This document shows, piece by piece, positions 8,531-18,500 of a stretch of 64,000 bases of DNA. A model generated the notes under the pieces. It did no database searches. It had not been told where the DNA came from and saw only the letters and a program-made list of their open reading frames with translations. This stretch comes from Picocystis sp. L7. Its lineage: Eukaryota > Chlorophyta > Picocystophyceae > Picocystales > Picocystaceae. The stretch covers positions 495,001 to 559,000 of the forward strand of contig QXJR01000012.1 in assembly GCA_020975725.1 (NCBI GenBank). The letters are read 5' to 3'. The number at the start of each line of letters is the position of its first letter. Positions within the stretch are counted from its first letter, which is position 1. The translations under genes and the position numbers were made by a program.

Positions 8531-11253
8531 TCAAAACAACCCCACCTTCTTCTTCAATTGCACCTGTCTCCAGCTCTTGAGAGCGTGAAATTCTGGACGG
8601 GACATGCCAAAGACTTCGTGGAACTCCTCGTGGGATAAGTAGGCCTCTCTGCGGGTCATGTCGATGCCATCCTTCGAGGACTTCAATGTACGAAGCACAT
8701 GGTAGGGGATGGTGTGCGATCCTGGTGATTTTGGGGGCTCGGACACTTCAGCACCCGCATTCCCTCCTGCAGTGCTAGTTGGCGTGACTGAATCATGTTC
8801 ACCGGGCGATGAATACCCAGATAGCTGGGAATCACGCACAGAGGACAGCACTCGCTCCTTGCTCCAGGGTGGACTCCGGGGTTGCTCCTGCTCTAGTTTC
8901 AGCTTGCGAAGTTTCTCCTCATACGGATCCACGAACTCTCTTTTCTTTGGCATGTCAGGGTCCCATCCAAGAAAGTGGTGTGTGAAAAGATTGGTTTCTC
9001 TGCCCGAATGCACAATAGCAATGGGTGTGTCAGTGGAGCGTCCATCCGTTGATGAACACAGATCAATGTACTTGCGAGCAATGTTCATTGCTTCCTCCCT
9101 CTCAAGCCGGTTGCTCTTGCGCCCCACCCACAGAAAGATCTCCGTGTATACATCCAGCAACATCACGTCTTCATCCACCAAGTCCTCCTGAGTGAAGCTA
9201 TAGATTTCCTCAACGACAATCCCTGACGGCCCCGTTATGTCGTTGGAGATCCTAAATAGTCGCGGGCTTTCGCACGGAGGCGAACTGTTGTAATCTGGGT
9301 ACTGAGCTTCCCCACCAAGAAGAGACCAGAATGTTTCATCCTCTGCTCCTTCTTTCACTTGCACAGGTGAATGCTCCGCTCCAAGAAATTCTGAAATACT
9401 CTCTGCAAGAGGACCCAGTGCAGCTTTCTCAAACAGGTTGCTGTGTTTACCATACCACTCTAGCATCTGATCTCCTGCAACCAAGATAAAACAGTCTCCC
9501 GAGTTCAAGTTGGAAGCCGATGGTGCCACTTCCACAGCCCTGACATTCCTTTCTGATGTACCCTTCACTTGGAAAAGCTTCGCACTGCTTTCATCTGCGT
9601 CCGATACAACCTCTTCCTTGGCTTGTGGATCCTCTTTAAAAACTTGCCGAAACCCGCTTGGGACCCCTCCCAAATGGATGACTAGCTTGCCTTGGAAGAG
9701 GCTGCAGAAATGGGGGGGTTCCTTCCCCTGTGAGACCCGGACCAACGTAGCACTCCCACCGTACCCGTTGTCCAACTTCACCGCGTGCATAGCCGACGCT
9801 CCTCTTTCATCCTGGGTGGCATCTCTTCCTTGCCAGTAGTAGATCACCGGTGTCTTGCTTTTCTTGGTTGGCTCGCAGAGTACGATGTAACAGTCTCCGC
9901 AAAAGAAGTGCCCCTGGTTCTTACGATCAACTTCAACCAGTTCCAAATTCTCTACTCTCCATATTTTTACCTCTCTCTCGTCGTCCTCGTTGCGAAGGAT
10001 TGGCGGACGATCCAACGATTTCCTCTGCATGGAGGAGACATCAAAGGTCACTGGAGAGTTTGTCTGCGCATTTGCCTGGGGAGAAGGAGGGGCCTTCGGC
10101 ATTGCCAGCTTGGACCAGGAAGAAAAGTTCGCCCTGAATATTGCTTCCTCCAGGCCCTCTTTCACAATCACAAGGCCTCGGTAACGTTCAATGCCCAAGC
10201 TGTCAGGTACAGCGTGGGTGTGAAGTTGTACAAACTCTTTGACCTCCTTGGGTGATTGGCGCCCAATCCAAACGTAGACGGAGCCCTGAGAGCACAATGC
10301 AAATACTTTGGAAGTGTCAAGCATCTCCTTTGTCAATGGCTGCTCCAGCATGTCCCCAATTTGTACTCTCCCGTTACTCACGGTGATCGCAAACAGCTTG
10401 GGCGCCTCTTTTCGCAAGGCTGGGTCTTCGTCACAACCACCGGCCTCTGCATCCTGTATGTCACCTGATTCTCCAGAGTAGTATTCCATCCTTGACATGA
10501 ACTCTTTGTATTCTTCGTTCGTTTCACCCTCGTCCAGTATTTTCAGTGGGGGCCTTCCTCCCCGATCTTGGTCCCGGACGGAGATGGCAATGCTGAGCCC
10601 TTTAGATTTCTCGATGCTGCTAGACTTCGATCCGTTCCATTGGTACACGCAGTTTCCTGCATCCAGTATGAAAACATCTCCCGAGTTGAGGCTGGAGATG
10701 GAAACAGGCACGTTTCTAATGATGACTGTTCTCTTCCCCTTCACTTGCAGCAAGGTGGGCTGGAAGGGCTTGTTTTCGTTTTTCCGGAACCCGGATTCCA
10801 CTCCTCCATCCACGTAGCGCACGCCGTCTTCGAACATCTGCAGGAACTGTTTGCTCTCGTGTCCTTCCGTCTCTCGATACTGTGTGGCCATGTCGTCCAG
10901 CAGGAGGTCCAGCTGGACGGCCCAGAGTGCCGACGCACCAGCTTCGTCCACGGAGGTGTCTCTTCCCTGCCAGAAGTGCACGTCGTAGACTTTCTTTCCA
11001 GATCCTCCACCTGCTGCATACGCGTGCAGGAACACGTACGAATCACCTGCAGGTTCGTTGTGCGCTTTCGGTCAGCTCCACTTCGACCTGGTTCCACGCA
11101 CGGACGTTTCGGTCTGGCAGGTCTCGCACCTCGTCTCAGTCGTCCACGTGCGGCTTCTGCATCTTCCACGGGATGCATCTGTTCCACCCTCCACGCCAAA
11201 AGCCCTTCTGCGTCTCGCAAGGATGCGCTCGAACCGAAGGCATGGGCGGCCAT
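8531..11253 (-). CDS. VLN: Villin (six gelsolin repeats plus headpiece, one intron)
   Basis: An actin-filament bundling, capping or severing protein. Six gelsolin repeats run in order; repeats 1 and 4 carry GDSYVFLHAY and GDCYIVLCEP, each followed by a YxWQGRD or FWQGRD motif. A linker leads to a C-terminal villin headpiece that begins with MTRREAYLSHEEF and ends KSWRQVQLKKKVGLF. Spliced length is 879 residues, close to plant and animal villins. The first exon (11130-11253) encodes MAAHAFGSS and the WRVEQM strand of repeat 1. An 83-nt intron at 11047-11129 joins it to exon 2; splicing puts 21 residues between WRVE and GDSY, as in other gelsolin folds. A strong hairpin lies 49-72 nt upstream of the ATG. 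Confidence 0.93.
11047..11129 (-). other. Intron in villin
   Basis: Donor CGAG|GTGCGAG, the same heptamer as in ARFRP1, and acceptor CTGCAG. The join makes the Gly of GDSYV (G|GT) and completes gelsolin repeat 1. Confidence 0.85.
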
Positions 11254-11997
11254 GCCGTCGGGACGTGTCGGGAACCAACCTGTCCCTTCCTCCCAACCCC
11301 ACCTGGGAGTTTCTTCTCTCCCAGGGGAATCGGGGCCCGTCCCTTCCGTCCAAAGGAGGGGAGTGCTGGAACCAGCCCAGGCTGGGAAGGGGCTGGAACC
11401 AAGCGGAGTGCGTACCATCCCAGGCAGAACGAGGCTGCAAAGCAATGCATGGACTGTCCAATGGTACACGTGGATGTTCAGGATGAAGAAAGTGCCTGGC
11501 AACGGACCGCATCCTGTCCGCAGACACACAGGATTCAAGTCAGGAAGGCAATCTGCAGAACCACAGAAAGTTGGCTGCGGGCTGAAGGTAGGGGACGGGC
11601 GAGAAACCCGTACCAACGAAGGGGTAAGGGAAAATCAAGCCAATGGACCCACGTGCGAGAGAACGTTCCTGCAGTGTGAAGAATGGGTCTCGGGCCTTGG
11701 AGACAGCACAGTGTCTTGACAAGGGGCAGAAAGCGACCGACCTTGTTCATGAACTTCTTGCCCAATGGCATTCGAATGATGCAGGATGCAAATTCAAGCT
11801 CAAGGTGCAACAAACATAGCAGACGTGAATGAACGGGCATTCCCATGGACATACGTTCAAGGCATGCCATGGGAGTTCAACAACGAAGGCTTCCTGGCAG
11901 ACAAACAGGAGTATGTTGACTGAGCCACATGGGCCAACGCTGTAGATGATTAAACCAAGCATGGAATAAATACATTGAAGTGCAATGCATGGTGCGG
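11254..11997. promoter_or_regulatory. Villin promoter and 3' flank of the coiled-coil gene
   Basis: A 744-nt stretch between the villin ATG and the stop of the next minus-strand gene. It holds the hairpin at 11302-11325. No gene is seen; the longer frames here have no recognisable similarity. Confidence 0.5.
11302..11325 (-). promoter_or_regulatory. 5' hairpin with AGAAGAAA loop, upstream of villin
   Basis: Perfect 8-bp stem CCTGGGAG/CTCCCAGG around the loop AGAAGAAA in villin sense, 49-72 nt before the ATG. It is the strongest member of the hairpin family. Confidence 0.5.
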
Positions 11998-13066
11998 CTA
12001 GCCTTGAGCAAGGTCTTTCCGACGTAAAACCTGTGCAGAGTCCGTTCTCTCAGTCAGTGTGACCTTTGGATGGGAGGGTTCTGAGGGTGCAATCGTGGTA
12101 ATCACCTCCTTCACACTCACCTTTGGCTGGCTCTTCCATTTAGGCCGGTTAATCGTTTTCGACCGGCGACGAGTAGCAAAAAATGCACCAATTGGTACGA
12201 GCAAGACCATTCCCACTCTTCTAATCCATTTCCCACGACTCGACCTGGACTTTTGTGCAGGAGGATGGGGAGTGTCGCCACCCGTTGCAACTGAAGCAAC
12301 TGTGTCGCCATCGAAGTTGTCTGTATCTTGCGGAGCAGAGGTTGAGTTGAAAACCTCCAATCCGGTTCTACGCGAGGACTCGTCCAAGGGTGGGAATCCT
12401 GGGAAATGCGGTAGGATGATCGCTAGCCTTGCATACGCTTTCAGCCGTAGAGCATTAGTGCCTTTATCGGCCTGCTCCACCAGCTCCTGCTGTCGCTTGA
12501 TGATATTTTCATGAAGCTCCCTACAGGTGGCATACGAAAGATTGAACAAAGACTTGATCTCTTCGAAGGTATCGGCACGCTCGGTTGCCAATTCTGTATC
12601 TAAATCCCCCAGCTTCTCCCGAACCCCTTCTACGGTTTCTTCCAGGATGCGTTCTTGCACCTGGCTCAGTTCTTGCTGCGCGTTCTGGACGACGCTGTCC
12701 ATTCTCCTGCTTTCTTCCGCGTCTACGGCTTGAAGTTGCTGTATGACGGCGTTCTGGTACGCTTCGCTGTAGTCGGCACGTTCCACGGCGTCACGTATGC
12801 TTTGCACGATGCTTCCTCGAACGACGCCTTTCACCGAGTCTTTCTGCAGCTCTTCGAGCGTGTACCCCTCCCTCATGTGCATCAGGTGTTTCAAATCACC
12901 CACCAGGTCCTTCACGACCCGTTGCACATGCGCTTCGGCTTCTCTTCGCTCCTCCAGCTGCGATTCCATCCGCGCTGTTGTGCGTCGGTTTTTCAAACGC
13001 GAAGATGACCGTTCCCACCCCCCCCTTGGATCGAACGATTCGCAACATACCTCGCAAAGCTGCCAT
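11998..13066 (-). CDS. Coiled-coil protein with one C-terminal membrane segment
   Basis: Not recognised. The model of about 330 residues begins MAALRARMESQLEER, joined over a 76-nt intron (12975-13050). The N-terminal two thirds are charged and helical with heptad-like spacing (EESRRMDSVVQNAQQELSQV and similar), so long coiled coils are likely. One hydrophobic segment, GMVLLVPIGAFFATRRR, lies near residues 262-278 and is followed by a basic tail, as in an organelle- or ER-anchored protein. Without the intron, translation could start at 13080 or at the Met at 12969. Tethering or organelle shaping is a guess from the architecture only. Confidence 0.6.
12975..13050 (-). other. Probable intron in the coiled-coil gene
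   Basis: Donor CGAG|GTATGTTGCG and acceptor CAACAG. It joins a five-codon first exon to the frame of MESQLEER. The support is splice sites and open frame only. Confidence 0.55.
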
Positions 13067-13629
13067 AGAGAATCCCTCATCCTCTGCGCGCGATGGTCGC
13101 TTTGCCGAACGCGGTCCAGCCCACGTACCAGACGCGTACGGATCCGTACCCCCGGGTTCGGATCCATTGATGGATGGGGCGCTTCCAATCGTCCGTTCCA
13201 ATTGAAAAGGATTCCTTCACGGGTCCGAAGCCGGATGTCGTGCTGGAAAGAAAACCCCTTCGCATGGGGTACACGCCAAACCAAGCCCATGTGGGGATGC
13301 GCCAAAACTGACGCTCCCAACGTGTCGAGACGAAGAGCCCGACCATCCCGAACGGCTCGGCATCCCTGCCTACGCCTGAAAGACCATGAAGCGCGTGTAG
13401 ATGAGCAATTCAGATTATGGAAACCTCAAGAGCGATACGCCGCGTTGGTCTCACTCGTACGGTGTCGTGCAAAGCGCTCGCAATCTCATTTGTAAACACA
13501 ATCTTGTACAATACCATCATCAAACGGCCTCCTCACCTACAACTGCGCCGTGCGCCTTGGCCACGCCAACAAGTGAGGTGCTTTTTGTTTGCTCGGGTAG
13601 GACGTTCATTGTTCCGGAAGGCCACGAAG
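13067..13629. promoter_or_regulatory. Promoter flank cut by the gypsy insertion
   Basis: 563 nt between the coiled-coil gene start and the 5' LTR. It has an inverted repeat ACCCC/GGGGT at about 13254-13270. No coding sequence is recognised. Confidence 0.45.
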
Positions 13630-14273
13630 TGTTACGCCGGGTAAGCCTGACTCCTTTGAAGCCATGCTCTTCTTTGTACCACTAGCAGTTAGACACAAGA
13701 CCCCAACTGCTGATCAGTTCATTGGACATCCCCCCGGACTAATCTCTCGATTAGTCGACGAATTGACCGGGAGAACCGGGACTGAAAGGGACCTAGCAAC
13801 GGGCGAATCTTTCGGAATCTTTCAAGGGACAACGAAGGGTGAGGATGTTGTCCGAATAGATTCGGTGAATCACAAGCTCAGTGCTGGACCGTCCGATCGG
13901 GACGCGGGGTCCACGTGACCACCAGCAACCGCTGGTTTGAGAGGGAGCTCCGCTTGGAGCGCTCCCTCCTATGGTGGCCCTTAGGGGAGCCATCCTTGCC
14001 TTGAAATAGAGAGAACTTGCTTGACCATCGAGAGCCACGGCGCCTCTCCCACGAGCTTGGCGCGCCGTTTTCACACGCCAACTGCTCTTGAAGACCACCG
14101 GAAGCTTTCTCGCGGTGTCCCTCTTGCTAGGGAGCCGAAGAACCCCCCTTCGTGAGAACAAGGAAGGAATCGCTTCAAGGCCCAACCGGCCTCTCCCACC
14201 TTCGCCCGTGGAAGGTCGAAGCTCATCAGAGCGAAACGTGTGTAAAAGTGCTCCTCACGGACGCTTTGTAACA
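13630..14273 (+). repeat. 5' LTR of the gypsy element
   Basis: 644 bp, TGTTAC...GTAACA. It contains two internal inverted repeats: GACTAAT/ATTAGTC at 13737-13756, and AGGGAGC/GCTCCCT near 13946-13971. It should hold the element's promoter and poly(A) site. Confidence 0.95.
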
Positions 14274-14319
14274 CTGTCGAAGCTTGAGCTTTGTTTGTAC
14301 TTCGCTTGCTTACCACGGA

Positions 14320-15585
14320 ATGGAGGAAGGGGACCATGCCACCCGCATGGGCACCCTACGAAGGGAGCTTGAGCAAGAAAGAGACCAAAAGAGGTCTCTA
14401 GAAGCTAAAGTTGCAGAGCTTCAGCAACTTGTTGAGGAACTTCAAGCATCGGAAGCCATGGAAGTTGAAGAAACTGATGGCGAAGAAGGAACGCACCCTA
14501 CCGAAGGGGTTCACCAAGCGGAAGCGGATGCGAAAGCTTTGATGGACATGGTTCCATCAGAGCGTGAAGGTTTGCCGCACTTGATAAGTCTATATGGTAC
14601 AGCCCTTCAAGATTCGAAGAACATATCGAAGGTGTCGCTCGAGAAACCGGATAAGTTCACCGGTCTCGAGCTCGAGGACAACCCCTATGCCCTCACCTAC
14701 TGGTATAGGGATGTTCTTTGCTGGTGTCAAGCTTATGCCTTCAATAGGCCAATGGAACAACTTGTCCTGGCCATTAATCAAGCCCTCGCTGGCACCGCAA
14801 AAGCCATGGTCCAAAATCTGATCATGCGGGACCCAGCCTCCCTCGCGTCCGTAGAGGACCTGTACCGGTACCTCCGCAAGACTTTCCAAAGCCAAGACCC
14901 TGGTCCCGAGGCGTGGCGCGAGTTTCATACTGCCCGTATGAAGCGGACAGAAAATGTTCTCCAGTATCTCAACAGGCTGGTACAACTGAGCTTTGTGGTG
15001 AATGCGAGCACCTCACCAGTGTGCCGCACACTCACAGAGCATGACATATCTGCCCGTCTTCAGCATGGCCTCCCAAGTTACTTGCAAGGTGCACTTTACA
15101 AGCACCTGGACCACCTGGTTGAAGTGGACAAGGCTCCTGACATGGAGCCTGGGAACCTTGCTGCCATCATCTTCAAGTTGGAAAGGGAGGAGAACGATCG
15201 ATTCAGAAAGGACACGAGGCAGTCACCAAGCACCTGGAAACCACAGTCCACAATCGGTCGCAATCGGGAGCTTCAGCGGAGCTTTGTTCCTCGGACAACA
15301 GCAGCAGTGGCCGCCGCTCTCCCATCGACGAAGTACGGCAGTGGATCCAGTGGAAGTGGACCGGCCAAACGGCAGCGTAAGCGCTTTGATGATTTGGATG
15401 AAGACCAGAAGAATTCTATTGTCAAGGTGCAGACCAAACTGGCCAGCAAGCCCCTTGGTGCGAAACTGTCTCCAGAAGAGAAGGACCTGTGCCTGGCACA
15501 TGCACTGTGTCTGCGCTGCCGCCGTTACGGCCATGACCAGGCAGCCTGTAAAATGGCATCCGTAATGGGTGCCCCAAAAAACTGA
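14320..15585 (+). CDS. gag: Gag of the gypsy element
   Basis: A 421-residue frame from the first ATG. The N terminus is a coiled coil (LRRELEQERDQKRSLEAKVAEL). The middle has capsid-like helices of the retrotransposon gag family (FRDVLCWCQAYAF region and a KTFQSQDPGPEAWREFHT stretch). Near the end is a zinc knuckle, CLRCRRYGHDQAAC. It should form the particle that packages the RNA. A run A-AAA-AAC sits just before its stop codon. Confidence 0.85.
   Translation: MEEGDHATRMGTLRRELEQERDQKRSLEAKVAELQQLVEELQASEAMEVEETDGEEGTHPTEGVHQAEADAKALMDMVPSEREGLPHLISLYGTALQDSKNISKVSLEKPDKFTGLELEDNPYALTYWYRDVLCWCQAYAFNRPMEQLVLAINQALAGTAKAMVQNLIMRDPASLASVEDLYRYLRKTFQSQDPGPEAWREFHTARMKRTENVLQYLNRLVQLSFVVNASTSPVCRTLTEHDISARLQHGLPSYLQGALYKHLDHLVEVDKAPDMEPGNLAAIIFKLEREENDRFRKDTRQSPSTWKPQSTIGRNRELQRSFVPRTTAAVAAALPSTKYGSGSSGSGPAKRQRKRFDDLDEDQKNSIVKVQTKLASKPLGAKLSPEEKDLCLAHALCLRCRRYGHDQAACKMASVMGAPKN
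15576..15582 (+). promoter_or_regulatory. Likely -1 frameshift heptamer between gag and pol
   Basis: The heptamer AAAAAAC lies in gag frame as A AAA AAC directly before the gag stop. This is a classic -1 slippery sequence of retroelements, and the pol frame is the -1 frame. No attempt was made to model the downstream structure. Confidence 0.6.
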
Positions 15586-18500
15586 AGACCCTCCGTCCGG
15601 TAACTACGGTTGCCGGGACGGAGCCGGGAGCGAAACCTGCAGCCGCCCCGGTTACCAAGGATGGGAATCCAGTCTGCCTGCATTCACTCACCAATGACAG
15701 GCCTAGACATGAATTCCTGGCTGCTGAAACCTACTTTGGAAACAAACCACACAAAGTCAGAACGCAAGCTTACCTGGACACCCTAGCGAGTTACTGCTTC
15801 ATTAGCGAACGCCTCTTCAAAGAATTGCAGCAAGCTGACCCAAAGGGTCTGTCCTGGCAGTATACAACAACAGCCTTCAATTACAGCGTGGCTGTGGGCC
15901 AGCAGGTTCACACTGCCCCAGTAATAAAGGCTCGATTCTCGATCGATGGATTCCAATCCAGCATCGACTTCGGAGTTGCTCCCTTAGAAACATTTGACTG
16001 TATTCTAGGAGCCACATTCTGTCATAAGCACTTGACAGCACTGGACTGGCAGAATCACCGCATGGTGCTGCGAAACAACCATGGCACAAAATTTACTGTC
16101 TACGGAGACCACCAGTTCATTGCCTCAAGAAAACTGGACCTGATCGTGCCCAGGAGCGAAGCACGTAAAGCGGTGAAGAAGCCTGGCTGCCTACTCCTCA
16201 TGATTCAGCCTGTGGACAAAACGCCGGAACTCATCAGCGAAGACTCAGACTTTGGCAGCATGCACAGCCAGGTTAGCGATGAGTGGCCCCTGGACGACGC
16301 TCATCGACAGCGGCTCGATGACCTGTTGAACAAGCAGTATAAGCATTTATTCGAGCCCCGTACAGAACTGCCTCCGGAACGTGTCCCGGGCGAAACATTC
16401 AAGATCCAGGTGGAGGAAGGAGCAACTCCGCAATACAGAAATTACTATAGGTTATCCCCCCAACAGCAGACTGCCCTCAAAGAGCTGGTGACCGAGTATG
16501 TTGAGGCTGGAAAGATGGACCTATGCGCAGGATCCAGTTGGGGTGCCCCAGTGATCCTGGTCCCAAAAAAGGATGGGGGATGGCGAGTCGTTTTCGATTA
16601 TCGCCTGCTGAACAATGTAACCATCAAAGACAGATATCCGCTGCCGCGGATCGATGATTACTTACAAAACCTCAGAGGAGCCAAGTACTTCTCATCGCTT
16701 GATGCCCTGGATGGGTTTCACCAGATCCGTATGCACCCTGACGACATCGACAAGACAGCGGTCGTCACCCCATTCGGTTCGTTTGTATGGAAGGTGATGC
16801 CCATGGGGGCAGCAAACGCACCCGCGATGTTCCAACGTATGATGAACAGGGTGTTTGGTCATCTACTGTACCTAAAAGTGTACATGGATGACATCCTTGT
16901 CCACTCAGAAACAGTTGAAGAACACTTCAAACATCTTGAAGAGTTCTTTGCCACCTGCGATCGTGCCGATATCAGGTTGAAAAGGTCCAAATGCCACTTT
17001 TTCATGAGTACACTGGAATGGATTGGGTTCCGCATTCGCAACGGTCAGCTCGCGTGCACCGATCACCTGCTGTCCAAGATCAAACAGTTTCCGCGTCCTC
17101 GCACGCAGCGTGAAAACATGGCATTCCTTGGACTCTGCCAGTTTTACATGCGATTCGTTCCTCGCTATGCGGAACGGGCGGCCCCGTTGACTGAATTGAA
17201 TCAAGCAGCCCTGAAGCACGGCTTCGCATCCTACTGGAAGGAGCCCCAGGAGGATGCCTATCAAGAACTGATTAAAGCCCTGACCACAGCACCTGTACTA
17301 GCGCTTTTCGATGAGGACAGACCTATACGGGTCGAAACCGACGCTTCAGATGTGGGAATGGGAGCAGCCTTAATGCAACAGGATCACCAAGGAAATTGGC
17401 ATCCTGTAGAATTTTGGTCTAAGAAATTCAACACAGCTCAGCAAAACTATCATCCTGCTGAGAAAGAGACCTGTGCAATATTGTATGCACTGCAGCATTG
17501 GAGACACCTCCTGTTTGGCCAGCAGTTTACTGTCATCACTGACAACAAGGCCAGTCAGTTCATTGGAACAAAGGCTACGGAGCAGTTGTCGCCGCGCGAA
17601 ATGCGATGGATCGAAAAGCTGGCTTACTTCGCCCCGTTCAAGGTGGAGTACAGACCAGGCACAGAGAATGTTGGACCTGATTACCTTTCCAGGCACTCAG
17701 CCAAGGTCAACGACACCGATACGTACTGCATTCTGGACTTATGTGCAGGTATGGGAACCACCTTGCGTGCGCTGGAACATGCGATACCAGAATCAAGCAA
17801 CATTACTTTGGATTACATCGCAGTGGAAGAGAATGAGGATTGCCGCAGCGTGATCGCACGCGTGTTTCATCAGGTTCGCTTGGCACGGCCTGGCCTGTTT
17901 ACACGTAAGGACATCTTTCGCTATGGAGACGATGTGACCGCCTTGGCGCATCGACGGAAGCTCCCCCAAGTCCACCTGCTGATTGCTGGGGTGCCCTGTC
18001 AGCCATTCTCGAGGGCGAACACCGATCCCTCGAAACCGCCGCTTGGGTTGTACGATACGCGCGAACTGTTCACAGCAGTAGCAAAAATATACGAACGGTT
18101 GCGATCGCCTGATTACATATTGGAATGCACGCCGTTTGCGGCGCACTTGAAGACCCACCTGGACAAGATTGCACACTGGTTTGGAGAGCCCATATGTGAA
18201 GACCTCTCAAAGTATTGTGCGCAAGCGCGAGTCCGGCTGTGCTGGACCTCTCTACCACCCCTCAAGCATGAGCCTGAACACAGGGGGGCAACACCTATGA
18301 CCTGGCAGGATTGTCTAGAACCTGGATCAAAGGTGCCGTTAGACGCATTGAATCAACCCCGCTTGAAGTGCCCCACTTTAATGGCCAGCGAACGCTCGCA
18401 CAGCGACCGTTCACGTTCCACCTGGGTGCACGATCAAGATGGGACTCTACGCCCGCTGACCATCAGCGAGCGAGAAAGACTCGTCGGTATGCAGGTTGGT

